The notes beneath the pieces are model-generated. The model was not told the DNA's origin and did not search any database. It saw nothing but the letters and a program-made list of their open reading frames with translations. A program made the position numbers and the translations under genes. Shown in pieces: positions 18,444-27,855 of a stretch of 64,000 nt of DNA (position 1 is its first letter; each line of letters opens with the position of its first letter). Source of the DNA: Robiginitomaculum sp. (GTDB taxonomy: Bacteria > Pseudomonadota > Alphaproteobacteria > Caulobacterales > Maricaulaceae); NCBI GenBank assembly GCA_002733605.1, contig NVWK01000002.1, positions 62,001-126,000 of the forward strand. The letters are read 5' to 3'.

Positions 18444-19832
18444 TTATTTCCAATTTCCGCCAAGTGCGAGATTTAAATTGATGAACTGGTCAAGCTCACT
18501 GCGTTCCAGTGAGATAAGGTTGCTTTGTGCGCCGAATTTTCGTTGCTGAATTTGCAGGACTTCAAGCAGGTCGCTTTCGCCTTCATTGAAACGCACTTCG
18601 GCAATTTTAAGAGCCGTATTAATTTCGCTTACGGCTTCGCTCAGATTGCCTTTACGCTCGCGTAAAACCACACCTTGATCGAGAGCGGTTTCAACTTCAC
18701 CGAAAGCTTTAAGGGCTGTGTCCGCATAAGCTGCAACGGCCGCTCTTTGATCTGCATCGGTAATTTCAATGGCTGCATCCGAGGCGCCGCCGTCTATGAC
18801 AGGTACGAGGAGGCTTGACGCCAACTTCCATGCAATATTGGAGGGGCTCAGAAGGCTTGAGAGCGAATTGGACGCGCCTCCAAAGGAGCCGCTTAGACTA
18901 ATAGAGGGTAGTTTGGCGGCGTGAGCCTGATTGACCGTATTGATCGCGGCCGCGATACGGCGTTCGGCTGCAATAATATCAGGGCGGCGTTCGAGAATGG
19001 CGGACGGAATACCTGCGGGCGGCGCGGCGGGAACTGCAGGCAGTTCGGAGCGCACCTCGATGTCTGCACCGGGATAGCGACCCAACAAAAGCTCCAGTGC
19101 CCGTAGCGCGTCGCGCTTGCCGCCTTTGGCAGATGCCAAGCTGTCTTTTGCCGTCGCGAGGTCAGAACGGGCGAGTGACACATCTTGTTGTGTCGCGGCA
19201 CCGTTATCAAACTGTATCTGCACAATATTGGTAATTTTGCCGATCGCAGCCACCACGTCATTGGCAAGTTTCTCTTGGCGCTGTGCTTCGATCGCGACAA
19301 AATAGGATCGTGCTACGCCCGCGGCCAATGAGTGCTGAGAAAATTTATAATCAGCATCGGCAGATTGCGCACTTTGCACAGCGGCTTGTTGACCAGACTT
19401 AATACGGCCCCAGATATCAAGTTCCCAACTGGCTTGCACACCAAGATTAAAGCTACCTCCGCTAGCCCCGTCCAGATTGCCGGAACCGCCGCTGCCTGCG
19501 CTTAACCCCACCTGAGGGGACAAAGCCGCGCCAGCCTGTTTTGCCAATGCCCAAGAGCGATCAACATTTGCTGCCGCCGCTTGTAGGTTTTTATTATTGG
19601 CTTGTGCCTCATTAACTAGTTTAGAGAGGGCTGGATCGTCTATAGCTTTTACCCAACCCACTCGCACATCCCCGACCCGTTTGCCAACGGCAGCCCAATC
19701 TGTAGGCACATTGCTGACACTTGATGCGGCGATAGATTTGGCATCATTATTCACACTACCAGATGTTGTCGCACACCCTGTTAGTAAAACGGCAAGTGCC
19801 AATGTAGAGACAGATATACGTAAATTACGCAT
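18444..19832 (-). CDS. Outer-membrane efflux lipoprotein (OprM/NodT type, TolC family)
   Basis: 462 aa from ATG 19832, with AGGA seven bases upstream; an in-frame ATG 45 bases earlier lacks support. The lipobox LLTGC gives an N-terminal acylated Cys. Two repeats of the outer-membrane efflux domain are visible, with AAANVDRSWALAKQAGAALSP, LDIWGRIKSG and the second-half counterpart LERRPDIIAAERRIAAAINT. The family forms the trimeric exit channel of RND pumps. The gene starts 28 bases after the RND pump gene and is the third of the adaptor-pump-channel operon. The lipobox and the NodT-like blocks distinguish it from plain TolC. Confidence 0.95.
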   Translation of the reverse strand: MRNLRISVSTLALAVLLTGCATTSGSVNNDAKSIAASSVSNVPTDWAAVGKRVGDVRVGWVKAIDDPALSKLVNEAQANNKNLQAAAANVDRSWALAKQAGAALSPQVGLSAGSGGSGNLDGASGGSFNLGVQASWELDIWGRIKSGQQAAVQSAQSADADYKFSQHSLAAGVARSYFVAIEAQRQEKLANDVVAAIGKITNIVQIQFDNGAATQQDVSLARSDLATAKDSLASAKGGKRDALRALELLLGRYPGADIEVRSELPAVPAAPPAGIPSAILERRPDIIAAERRIAAAINTVNQAHAAKLPSISLSGSFGGASNSLSSLLSPSNIAWKLASSLLVPVIDGGASDAAIEITDADQRAAVAAYADTALKAFGEVETALDQGVVLRERKGNLSEAVSEINTALKIAEVRFNEGESDLLEVLQIQQRKFGAQSNLISLERSELDQFINLNLALGGNWK

Positions 19833-19860
19833 GGTATTTCCTTTCTGTATTTGGCTGTGA

Positions 19861-22800
19861 TTAAGCCGCGGTTTCACTCGACTTTATTTTGAAGAAAACC
19901 GTATAAAGTGCGGGAACGACAACCAATGTGAGGATAGTTGCAAAGCTCAAACCAAAGACCATGACAACGGCCATTGCTTTAAAGAATGCATCTCCGAACA
20001 ATGGAATCAGACCTAGCACGGTTGTCAAAGACCCCATCATCACAGGGCGAACCCGACTGGCTGCAGAATCGACCACGGCATCAAAGCGCGGTTTCCCGTC
20101 CCTAATTTCCAAATCCATTTGATCGACGAGAACAATCCCGTTTTTAATCAACAATCCCGACAAGGCTAACAAACCAACAATGGCCATAAATTCAAGCCCT
20201 GTATCGGTCACAAGCAATCCAAACACCACGCCAATTAAGGCGAGCGGCACCACAAGCCAGATAATGATTGGCTGTTTAAAGCCGTTAAACAAAATGACGA
20301 CCACAAGCACCATCGCAAGGAGGCCCAGAGGCAAAGTGGAAGCAAGGCCGCCATTGGCTTCTTGACTATCCCCGTATTCACCCTGCCATTTCAAATTATA
20401 TCCATCGGGAATGTCCATAGCTTCAATTTGTGGTTTGATCCGCAAGAACAAATTGCCTGCAGTTTCACCAGAAGCCGGATCAGATTGTGCCGTAATGGTC
20501 AAAACTCGGTTGAGTTTCTTAAGTCTACCATTGCGCCATGTGGTTTGGAATCCATCAACAACCTGAACCAAAGGAACAGTTTTACCAGAAGCCTGACTGA
20601 CAATTTGAATGTCCGCCATGCTATTTGCATCCCCACGTTCACGCGCAGGTGCACGTGCTATAATGGGGATTAAAGTATCGCCTTCACGGTAAACACCTAC
20701 GGATCGGCCAGAGAAGTTTGTTTGAATCGCATTCGACATGTCTTCACGCGAAATGCCAAGGCGGCGTCCGCGAACCTCGTTATACAAAGGTTCAATCACA
20801 CTTACTTGTTGGCGCCAATCATCCTTGATCGAAATCGCTTTCCCGTCACTTGCAAATATAGCTTTGGCTTCATTGGCAAGGCGGCGTAATACGACAGGAT
20901 CAGGGCCGGAAAACTCAGCCTCGATTTTAGAACCGCCACCAGGGCCGAGTTGAAAACGCCAGACTTTTGATTGCGCATCCGGGTAATTCTTATCAATATA
21001 GTTTTGGATTTTCGGGATCATTGCATTGATCTCGTGATAATCTTTCACCTTTACTAAAAACTGCCCATAGGAAGAGTTTTGAGGCTCTGATGCATATATC
21101 AACATATACCGAGGACCGCCCTGACCAATTAACGTCTGTAACCCCACTATATCGTCACGCGTAGAAAGCTCGGCTTCGATCTTTAGCATATCCGCTTTTG
21201 TCACACTGATATCGGTACCTTCAGGCAACCAATAATCAACAACGATTTGCGGCGATGTTGACGCCGGGAAAAACGCAGGTCTAACCTTGCCAAAGCCAAC
21301 AATCGCCAAAGCAAACAAAGCGACGACAGCCCCAATCACAACCCAACGCACCTTCAATACACCACGCATAAAGTTTTTATAGGCGCTCATGAATTTACCA
21401 TCGGCCTTCACAACACCGACTTTACCAGTGCTTTCTTTAAATAACAAATCTGCAAAGAGAGGCACAGCCGTAATCGCAAAAATCCAGCTATAGGCAAGCG
21501 AGATCATGACAACCCAGAATAAATCCCCTGCATACTCACCCGTATTCCCCGGCGCAAAGCCGATAGGGGCAAATGCAAGGATTCCGACAAGGGTCCCCCC
21601 AAGCAGGGGCCAAACTGTTCGTTTTACAATTTTTTTGGCAATAGCAAGTTTCTTCTCGCCATTTTGTGTACCGATAAGAATACCTTCCGTTACCACAATG
21701 GCATTATCGACCAACATGCCAAGCGCAACGATGAGCGCACCTAATGAAATACGCTGCATCGGAATACCCATGAGATACATGGTCGCGAGTGTCGCTGCGA
21801 TTGTAATCAACAATACGCCGCCAATTACGACCGCAGAACGCCACCCCATAAAGATCATCAACGTTACCAATACAATCAAAAGAGCAAGCACGACATTGAC
21901 GACAAAATTACTGACGGCAACAGCTACAATTTTTCCCTGATGGTAAAACTCATGCAACTCGATCCCAAATGGACGTTGGCTTTCGGTCGCTTTGAGTTTG
22001 GCGGAAATGCCCTCCCCCATTTTAACAACGTTAGCCCCCGTAACATTTGCAATCGCTAAGCTGATCGCGGGTTTGCCAGCATAGCGAACTTCCGAAGCTA
22101 TTGGGTCTTGGTAATCACGCCGGACTGTCGCGATATCTTTCAGATATACGACCGTGCCCGAATTCCCTGTCGATACAATTAGATTTTCAATGGCCTCTAC
22201 AGAATCGATTGTGCCCGTAGGGTGTATAATCAAACGGCGATTGCCAACTTTCACATTTCCGGCTTGGGTGACCGAGTTTTGCTTTGCCAGATCATTATAA
22301 ACCTGATCCACAGACGCGCCAAGTGCGGCCGCCCGTTCGCGAGAAATTTCCACATAAATGGCCTCGGGTTGGATGCCTCCAATGGCGATCTTACCGACAC
22401 CATCTACGCTTAATAACTCGGTTCGCAAACTCTTGGCATAGTCGTGTAATTCCTTCGGTGTAAAACCATCACCCGTGATCAGGTAATAAACACCAAACAC
22501 ATCGCCAAACCCGTCATTGACCATAGAGGTCTGCACGCCCGGCGGCATACGCAGTTGCGCGCCGTCAACACGCGCCCGTAATTTATTCCAAACGGCTTCC
22601 AAATCTGGCTTGGTCGGGGCAAATTTGGATTTAATATCCACAGTGATTTGCGACAAACCATCGGAAGAGGTAGAGGTAACCTTCTTAACCTCCTGCATTT
22701 GCTGTATGGCCGCCTCTAATGGCTCTGTGACCTCATCCGCCACTTCTTGCGGAGTTGCACCCGGATACTGGGTAATAACAACGGCTGTACGAATGACGAA

Positions 22801-22917
22801 CTCTGGGTCTTCAAAGCGCGGCATGTTTTTATAGGCACTCCAACCACCAATTAAGGCAGCCATAATGACGATCATACTGATCAAACGATTTTTAATCGAA
22901 AATTCTGCTGGATTCAT
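19861..22917 (-). CDS. RND-family efflux transporter, inner-membrane pump
   Basis: 1018 aa, typical for RND pumps. Twelve transmembrane segments occur in two repeats, each followed by a large periplasmic loop. TM4 carries LGALIVALGMLVDNAIVVTE, with the Asp used for proton coupling; the paired Asp expected in the same helix of AcrB-type HAE pumps is changed (LVDN), similar to other efflux pumps of this subfamily. RPVMMGSLTTVLGLIPL lies in TM11. The sequence resembles the subfamily around MexK/TriC/YegN-type pumps rather than metal exporters. It lies 9 bases after the adaptor gene and before the outer-membrane channel gene. The substrate is unknown. Confidence 0.95.
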   Translation of the reverse strand: MNPAEFSIKNRLISMIVIMAALIGGWSAYKNMPRFEDPEFVIRTAVVITQYPGATPQEVADEVTEPLEAAIQQMQEVKKVTSTSSDGLSQITVDIKSKFAPTKPDLEAVWNKLRARVDGAQLRMPPGVQTSMVNDGFGDVFGVYYLITGDGFTPKELHDYAKSLRTELLSVDGVGKIAIGGIQPEAIYVEISRERAAALGASVDQVYNDLAKQNSVTQAGNVKVGNRRLIIHPTGTIDSVEAIENLIVSTGNSGTVVYLKDIATVRRDYQDPIASEVRYAGKPAISLAIANVTGANVVKMGEGISAKLKATESQRPFGIELHEFYHQGKIVAVAVSNFVVNVVLALLIVLVTLMIFMGWRSAVVIGGVLLITIAATLATMYLMGIPMQRISLGALIVALGMLVDNAIVVTEGILIGTQNGEKKLAIAKKIVKRTVWPLLGGTLVGILAFAPIGFAPGNTGEYAGDLFWVVMISLAYSWIFAITAVPLFADLLFKESTGKVGVVKADGKFMSAYKNFMRGVLKVRWVVIGAVVALFALAIVGFGKVRPAFFPASTSPQIVVDYWLPEGTDISVTKADMLKIEAELSTRDDIVGLQTLIGQGGPRYMLIYASEPQNSSYGQFLVKVKDYHEINAMIPKIQNYIDKNYPDAQSKVWRFQLGPGGGSKIEAEFSGPDPVVLRRLANEAKAIFASDGKAISIKDDWRQQVSVIEPLYNEVRGRRLGISREDMSNAIQTNFSGRSVGVYREGDTLIPIIARAPARERGDANSMADIQIVSQASGKTVPLVQVVDGFQTTWRNGRLKKLNRVLTITAQSDPASGETAGNLFLRIKPQIEAMDIPDGYNLKWQGEYGDSQEANGGLASTLPLGLLAMVLVVVILFNGFKQPIIIWLVVPLALIGVVFGLLVTDTGLEFMAIVGLLALSGLLIKNGIVLVDQMDLEIRDGKPRFDAVVDSAASRVRPVMMGSLTTVLGLIPLFGDAFFKAMAVVMVFGLSFATILTLVVVPALYTVFFKIKSSETAA

Positions 22918-22926
22918 GACGCGCCC

Positions 22927-24021
22927 CTACTTGCCTTCATACCGGCGGATTTTCATACCCTCATGCAGATATGAAGCCCCCGCGCCAACAATTGTATCTC
23001 CGGCTTGCAGTCCAGAGGTCACCTCAAGCATTTCACCAATGCTGGTGCCAACCGTTATCGTACGTCGTGAAACTGTTAAGCTGTCCGTATTTACAATCCA
23101 GACATAACGTGCGTCCCCATCAGACAGGATCGCTAAAAGAGGGACGTTAATTTGATCAACACTTCCGTCTTCATTGGACCGTGTGAATTTGGTTTGAAGC
23201 GTACCCGTCATACCCGGTAAAATCACGACATCACTGGAAGGTAGAAAAGAGTATTTTGTCGCAAAAGTTTGAGAACTTGCATCCGCTTGCGTCGCAATTG
23301 ATTTAAATGTTGCAGGTATTCTTACATCGGGTGCCGCGTCCAACATGATGACCGTTTCTATCGAGTTAATACGGCCACTTCTTGCTATCAGTGTCGCAGG
23401 CAACTGCACCAGAGCTTCTGCGGCGCCAGTTGTCTGCAAGGTAACAATGTCTTCCAAAGCTTGAACGTTTTGAAACTTCTTCGCATGAACAGCCGAGATT
23501 ATGCCTGCAAATGGTGAACGTAGAACGGTGTCCTCTAAAGACTTATTTGCGCTGTCGAGTTGTGCACGCGCTACATCCAATTGAGATTTGCGTTGCTCGA
23601 AGGCGCTTCTTGAAATCGCGCTTGCGGCGATCAAACGCTCCGCACGCTTAAACTCTGTGTCCGCGCTATCATAAGCCGTTTTAGCTTCGGAAACCTGATT
23701 GAGGTAGTTGCGTTGGTCTAGGCGTCCAATAATAGTGCCGCGATTGACCCGTTCACCTGATACGACAAGCAATTGAGTTAATTGACCTCCAACTTGAAAC
23801 GTCAGATTAGATGTCTCGCTCGCCTCAATGATGGCAGGAAGATTCATAGTGGTGACATTTGAGGATGTGGCGATTTCAATCAGCTTGGCGGGACGAATCG
23901 CAGTAACTGTTTCAACCTCTTCTTTAGGTGCACACCCACTTATTAAAGCCGATGTTATCAACAGAGCTGATACCAATTTCAGATATTTTGGCATGGCTCG
24001 ACCATTGTTTAAAAATGACAT
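22927..24021 (-). CDS. RND efflux periplasmic adaptor (membrane fusion protein), lipoprotein
   Basis: 364 aa from ATG 24021, supported by GGGAG nine bases upstream; an ATG nine codons later (MPKYLK) is an alternative. The lipobox LISGC anchors it to the inner membrane. It has the HlyD/AcrA order: lipoyl half (NLTFQVGGQLTQLLVVSGERV), helical hairpin (FKRAERLIAASAISRSAFEQRKSQLD), second lipoyl half (LRSPFAGIISAVHAKKFQNV), then beta-barrel and membrane-proximal domains ending GLQAGDTIVGAG. It links the RND pump to the outer-membrane channel. It is the first gene of the operon. Confidence 0.95.
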   Translation of the reverse strand: MSFLNNGRAMPKYLKLVSALLITSALISGCAPKEEVETVTAIRPAKLIEIATSSNVTTMNLPAIIEASETSNLTFQVGGQLTQLLVVSGERVNRGTIIGRLDQRNYLNQVSEAKTAYDSADTEFKRAERLIAASAISRSAFEQRKSQLDVARAQLDSANKSLEDTVLRSPFAGIISAVHAKKFQNVQALEDIVTLQTTGAAEALVQLPATLIARSGRINSIETVIMLDAAPDVRIPATFKSIATQADASSQTFATKYSFLPSSDVVILPGMTGTLQTKFTRSNEDGSVDQINVPLLAILSDGDARYVWIVNTDSLTVSRRTITVGTSIGEMLEVTSGLQAGDTIVGAGASYLHEGMKIRRYEGK

Positions 24022-24106
24022 TATTACGTCTCCCCAATATTCAGCCAACAGCGCTGAATTTTATACTATCTCTATTTTTTAAAAACTACACAGTTTACTT
24101 GCGCGT

Positions 24107-24448
24107 TTATTTAAATGCCTGAAGCGCCATCATATTCGGATTAGCCGCGCAGGTTTCCATTACACTCACGATTGCGCCTTCAATGCGCGTTGCTGATTGT
24201 TCATTCCGCCCAGATTGCCCTGCGCGATATCCGTATAACAAAATTGCCGCATAACCCGCATCGGCTTCAGACAAGGTGGTAATTTCCCAACATGTCAGCT
24301 TCGTCAAATCGAACATCTCATCGGCATTTGCTGTTTGCACCGCACTCATGCTCTCCTGCGCTCCATACGCACCCATGTTAGAGGCACACCCACCTAGCCC
24401 TAATGCGGTTAAACTCATTGCAGTTAATATTTGTTTTGTAAAAGTCAT
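24107..24448 (-). CDS. Small lipoprotein with HdeA-like pattern
   Basis: 113 aa with lipobox GLGGC. The mature part has LTCWEITTLSEADAGYAAIL, GYRAGQSG, then IVSVMETCAANPNM. Two Cys spaced about 50 residues apart, with a helix-GYxxG pattern between them, resemble the HdeA/HdeB acid-stress chaperones, which have one disulfide. The similarity is by eye and the lipid anchor is unusual for that family. It lies 85 bases upstream of the RND adaptor gene on the same strand and could be co-transcribed or simply neighbouring. Confidence 0.65.
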   Translation of the reverse strand: MTFTKQILTAMSLTALGLGGCASNMGAYGAQESMSAVQTANADEMFDLTKLTCWEITTLSEADAGYAAILLYGYRAGQSGRNEQSATRIEGAIVSVMETCAANPNMMALQAFK

Positions 24449-24494
24449 AATATTCTCATTCTTATTTTAATCGTAAAAGCGCGAAGTGACGGGT

Positions 24495-24887
24495 TTACCG
24501 TCCACCAGACATGCATGTTTGAATTTCAAACTGATAACGCTCGCGTTTCTTTCTTTGTTTATCCTTGGCAATCGCGCGCTTAATAGCACCCTCAAGCGCA
24601 CCGCGTTTTGCAGCTTTTTTTCTAGCCCTACGAATTTCTTTTTTGTTACCACCGGCAAGCCAAGCGATTGCGCCAACAGTATTGGCACGTTTCGCCGCGC
24701 TGCGCAGTGCGCCACCATCCAAATACCTGTCCGGTACATCCCCATAATATCCGGAAATTTGTTGGGCACGTTGTTGGCACTGATCATATCGTGTTGGTTG
24801 TCCATACTGGGTTTGCGCAACAGCGGCTGACCCGAATCCGAAACTGTACCCAACGATAAGCGTAGCGCTCAATATAAGTTTTTTCAC
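24495..24887 (-). CDS. Exported basic protein of unknown function
   Basis: 130 aa from GTG 24887, directly after AGGGGGAATA; an ATG 48 bases upstream has no such signal. The signal peptide is KKLILSATLIVGYSFGFGSAAVA. The mature part has YDQCQQRAQQISGYYG and AIAWLAGGNKKEIRRARKKAAKRG, with very high Lys/Arg content near the end and a C-terminal Cys. I recognise no family. The region before it (24888-25085) separates it from a divergent regulator gene and should contain both promoters. Confidence 0.65.
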   Translation of the reverse strand: MKKLILSATLIVGYSFGFGSAAVAQTQYGQPTRYDQCQQRAQQISGYYGDVPDRYLDGGALRSAAKRANTVGAIAWLAGGNKKEIRRARKKAAKRGALEGAIKRAIAKDKQRKKRERYQFEIQTCMSGGR

Positions 24888-25085
24888 TATTCCCCCTGCT
24901 TCCCTGTAATGATATTTCGTACTCATTTTGTACACGATTTAAGAAAAAAGCTATATTTATCTACATAACGCATAAACAATCTACCATTAGCATTGTTTTA
25001 CAATTATACAAGCGAGAAATCCCTGCTATCAATCGCCTCAATTATGGTTGCGAATTATCGTCGATAGAGTAAATTGCCGACCAAG

Positions 25086-25928
25086 ATGACCAAACCATGT
25101 AACAGATTGATGAAAGCGCGGCGGATGGCCGGGTATCGTTCAGCGCGGGCGGCGTCCCATGCTTTGAGGGCCAAACCAGCGACCTATGCGGCTCACGAAA
25201 ACGGGTCACGCGGCTTCGGTATTGACGATGCACGACGTTATGCGAAACTTTTCAGGGTTTCTCCGGGATGGATTTTAACCGGGGAGTATTTGAGCGATGA
25301 CCCGCACCCCATAGTTAGTGACGCCGCTATAGCTGATGATATTTATGAACCTGCGTTCGCAAAAGCAAGCCCGGTACGCAATGTCGATGAAGTTTTGTCA
25401 GATAAAAATATCTTTAATTTTGGCAAACAAGCTCTTGAGCTTTTAGCACAACTCGCGTCCGCACCCCAAGCAAAACCGCCTGAAATTAACATATCCGAGG
25501 ATAACGTTAGTATTGGAGAAGTACACATACCGCAAATGAGAACCCATGATGGCAGCCCCGTGGAAGGAGAAGGGTATGAATTTATCGCCCAATGGCAATT
25601 TCCAAAAAAGTATATTTCTGAGATTCTAAAGGTCGGCCCGAACGATATATCGATCCTTGTTGTTGTCGATGACAATATGTCACCCACCTACAAAATGGGT
25701 GACCATCTCATTATAAACTTCCAACTCAAGGAATTTACGGTTGATGGTGTCTATTTCTTTCTGACGGAAGATGAAAAAATTCATATCCAAAATATCAAAC
25801 GCTCGAAGACCCAGTTCATACTCTCCAATGACAATCCGGAGCCATCCACCCGGCATCCTGAAAGAACCGTGGACAAAAAAACGATCATAATTCATGGAAA
25901 AGTCTGCGGCGTCATTGCCGCGTGCTAA
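25086..25928 (+). CDS. Phage-type repressor: HTH plus S24/LexA-like domain lacking the Ser nucleophile
   Basis: 280 aa from ATG 25086 (MTKPCNRLMKARRMAGY); a TTG four codons earlier is the alternative. Residues about 5-65 form an XRE-like helix-turn-helix (RSARAASHAL ... YAAHENGSRGFGIDDARRYA). The C-terminal 110 residues follow the S24 peptidase/LexA fold: VVDDNMSPTYKMGDHLIIN corresponds to the usual G-D-S-M-x-P-T motif. Here the catalytic Ser is Asn, so self-cleavage should not work. It may therefore be a constitutive repressor or respond to a ligand instead of RecA. It stands alone, with no phage genes next to it. Confidence 0.8.
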   Translation: MTKPCNRLMKARRMAGYRSARAASHALRAKPATYAAHENGSRGFGIDDARRYAKLFRVSPGWILTGEYLSDDPHPIVSDAAIADDIYEPAFAKASPVRNVDEVLSDKNIFNFGKQALELLAQLASAPQAKPPEINISEDNVSIGEVHIPQMRTHDGSPVEGEGYEFIAQWQFPKKYISEILKVGPNDISILVVVDDNMSPTYKMGDHLIINFQLKEFTVDGVYFFLTEDEKIHIQNIKRSKTQFILSNDNPEPSTRHPERTVDKKTIIIHGKVCGVIAAC

Positions 25929-26020
25929 CGCCCTCTCTCTCTCATTGCAACACAGCATTTGAATTTTCTTTGAAACTCGATTAGGTGTCTGAAGAATTAC
26001 AATATCAGGGGAGGGTCTAA

Positions 26021-26443
26021 ATGTTGTTTCAAATACTCATAGGTTCAGGGTTAATCTGCATAACAATTGTCATTCAAGTGGTCTTTATCGAGATCGCTAT
26101 GAAGGGTTTGCAAAAACATGCGCCCAAATTTATGCGACATCCCAGACTCCATCCGCCCGTTATCTTACTCACACTCTCAACCCTTTGGCTTCTCGCCGGC
26201 CTCAGCCTTGCCATCTGGGTTTGGGCACATGCGTTCAATCTATTGGGTGCATTTGAAACACTGGAACAATCCTTATATTTCTCCATGGTCGCGTTCACGA
26301 CCCTTGGGTTTGGAGATGTCACACTCCCGCAAGACTGGCGGCTCCTCTCCGGTATTATCGCCGCCAACGGCCTTGTCCTGTTCGGTTTAAACACAGCTTT
26401 TCTTATCGAAACACTAGGTAGGATTCTCGAATCAAACGATTAG
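26021..26443 (+). CDS. Two-transmembrane potassium channel
   Basis: 140 aa; AGGGGAGGG lies before ATG 26021. Three hydrophobic segments are seen: an N-terminal signal-anchor-like helix, an outer helix (LLTLSTLWLLAGLSLAIWVW), then the pore helix and filter SMVAFTTLGFGD and the inner helix GLVLFGLNTAFLIETLG. TTLGFGD is the K+ selectivity filter (GFGD variant). No RCK or cyclic-nucleotide domain follows, so gating is unknown. It lies about 90 bases after the repressor-like gene on the same strand and could be co-transcribed. Confidence 0.88.
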   Translation: MLFQILIGSGLICITIVIQVVFIEIAMKGLQKHAPKFMRHPRLHPPVILLTLSTLWLLAGLSLAIWVWAHAFNLLGAFETLEQSLYFSMVAFTTLGFGDVTLPQDWRLLSGIIAANGLVLFGLNTAFLIETLGRILESND

Positions 26444-26499
26444 GGCAAAAACACAAGTCTCTCCTACCGAAAGCCCACGTTCAGCGGATACATACCCGT

Positions 26500-27321
26500 T
26501 TAAATTTTGCAGGTTTTGGTTTTTTTGATATGATCTTCTAACCCTTCCGCTGTTTTATTGCCGCTAAAATACACTATATTTCTACTGAAAAAAATTGGGA
26601 AATTTTCTGACCTGATCTTAAGTTCATCAAGATTACTAGGCCAGCTTTTAAAAGACCGCCCACCTCTCCAGTCCAAAACAAGTTTCATATCGGGTATATA
26701 CCAATCATATTGACTTTCCATCATCAAAGAATAATCCCCTTTTTGATATACAGGTTGAGACGCAGCACATATGTAATTCATGTTGGCGGCGGGTATAAGA
26801 AGTGCACCATAATCCAGCTTGTACTCATCAAAAAATTCGATTTCAGCACCACTATTTTTCGTCGCGTAATTCAGGAATTTTTCATTATGTACGAACCTCA
26901 TGCGAGCCACCAAATTTAAGAACGTGCTTGAATGGTGAAACGCTACGAAACTCCTGTTCGAAATGGAAATGTTTTTCGTGCCCAAAAAGATTGACTGCGC
27001 GCATGCTGACAAACATGCGCCATCAATTATTACTGAAACTTCGGACTCATTGAGTTGATTGGCAATTCTCATGGCAATACGCTGAAATCCACCTTGTGAA
27101 GATATTTTTATAATACGTACTTTTTGATCAATTCGTTTCTTTATGCGCCGTTCAAAGCCTTCGTCTATAAATCCACAGACATAGGTTTCGTCTGTGCAGT
27201 ATTGGTTGAGTTCGTTGACGAGATTGTCACTTTTTTTAGGCAAATGCGATCGCGCCAATAGAACGGCAAGTAAAATGGCAAAACCAATGATAAGAATAGG
27301 AAATTGAATTCGCCGTTTCAT
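26500..27321 (-). CDS. Membrane-anchored ClpP/crotonase-fold protein
   Basis: 273 aa. One N-terminal transmembrane helix (PILIIGFAILLAVLLA) is followed by a domain outside the cytoplasm. ISSQGGFQRIAMRIANQLN, SVIIDGACLSACAQSIFLG and SFVAFHHSS follow the order of the ClpP/SppA-like fold: oxyanion glycines, the nucleophile Ser in CLSAC, and a His block. I know similar exported proteins annotated as predicted periplasmic ClpP-like (COG3904). The Cys residues flanking the Ser and other Cys (YCTDETYVCGF) suggest disulfides. It could be a peptidase or an inactive binding protein. It converges on the K+ channel gene. Confidence 0.7.
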   Translation of the reverse strand: MKRRIQFPILIIGFAILLAVLLARSHLPKKSDNLVNELNQYCTDETYVCGFIDEGFERRIKKRIDQKVRIIKISSQGGFQRIAMRIANQLNESEVSVIIDGACLSACAQSIFLGTKNISISNRSFVAFHHSSTFLNLVARMRFVHNEKFLNYATKNSGAEIEFFDEYKLDYGALLIPAANMNYICAASQPVYQKGDYSLMMESQYDWYIPDMKLVLDWRGGRSFKSWPSNLDELKIRSENFPIFFSRNIVYFSGNKTAEGLEDHIKKTKTCKI

Positions 27322-27464
27322 TTGATGATTAATATTAGTCCCGTTGTTAAATTTACCTTATTTTCCTTTTGAGAATATAGGAAATTAGTAATGAACTACA
27401 CACAATTGAAATAAGTAATAATGAATACCACATGCTACCGAACTTAAGAGCGCCCCTCTTAGCA

Positions 27465-27494
27465 TAGATTTAAATCTATCCCATAGGCGTTGTT
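27465..27494 (+). repeat. Half-copy of the dispersed palindromic repeat
   Basis: The segment AGATTT...TCT...CCATAGGCG aligns with the centre and right arm of the long palindrome at 44,781-44,842, with several mismatches. It lies in a gap without genes. Confidence 0.5.
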
Positions 27495-27537
27495 GAAGCC
27501 ATCCCCCTACTCCTGTGACAACAAACACCCGAAAGTA

Positions 27538-27572
27538 TACACACTGAGACCACAATGCAGTCTCAGTGTGTA
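27538..27572. repeat. 13-bp perfect inverted repeat
   Basis: TACACACTGAGAC (27538-27550) is followed by nine bases and its exact reverse complement (27560-27572). No T-run follows either arm. It could be an operator, a relic of an insertion-element end or an RNA hairpin. It sits about 220 bases beyond the start of the ClpP-like gene. Confidence 0.6.
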
Positions 27573-27855
27573 ACATGGCATACCGTAACTGACCCACATT
27601 CAGCTAAGGATACCTAATAACATCACGCTACATTACCCAGCGTGAATACTACAAAGTTAAACTAAAACGTGTCATAAGAACAAGATAGCGGGATTATTGT
27701 TTTACAGAGCCAAAATTGCTAATTTCCGTTATAATGCTTATCCAAAAACATCCTTAATTTTATCATTTTAGGACAGAAAATAACCTATACTTGCCTACAG
27801 CACTTTATATTTGTAGAGAAGCACTCGCTGAAAACGTCTAATTTCTAAATGTGGA

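Larger units (their letters stand above)
27322..27855. other. Gap with repeats, no gene seen
   Basis: This 534-base stretch holds a half-copy of the dispersed palindromic repeat (27465-27494) and a 13-bp inverted repeat (27538-27572). It is AT-rich near the right end, before the AraC-type gene, where the promoter should lie. A 70-codon minus-strand frame crosses both repeats, and I do not consider it a gene. Confidence 0.5.

Noticed and set aside
27385-27597. Minus-strand 70-codon frame in the gap before the AraC-type gene
   Set aside because: It runs across two inverted repeats and has no protein-like features.
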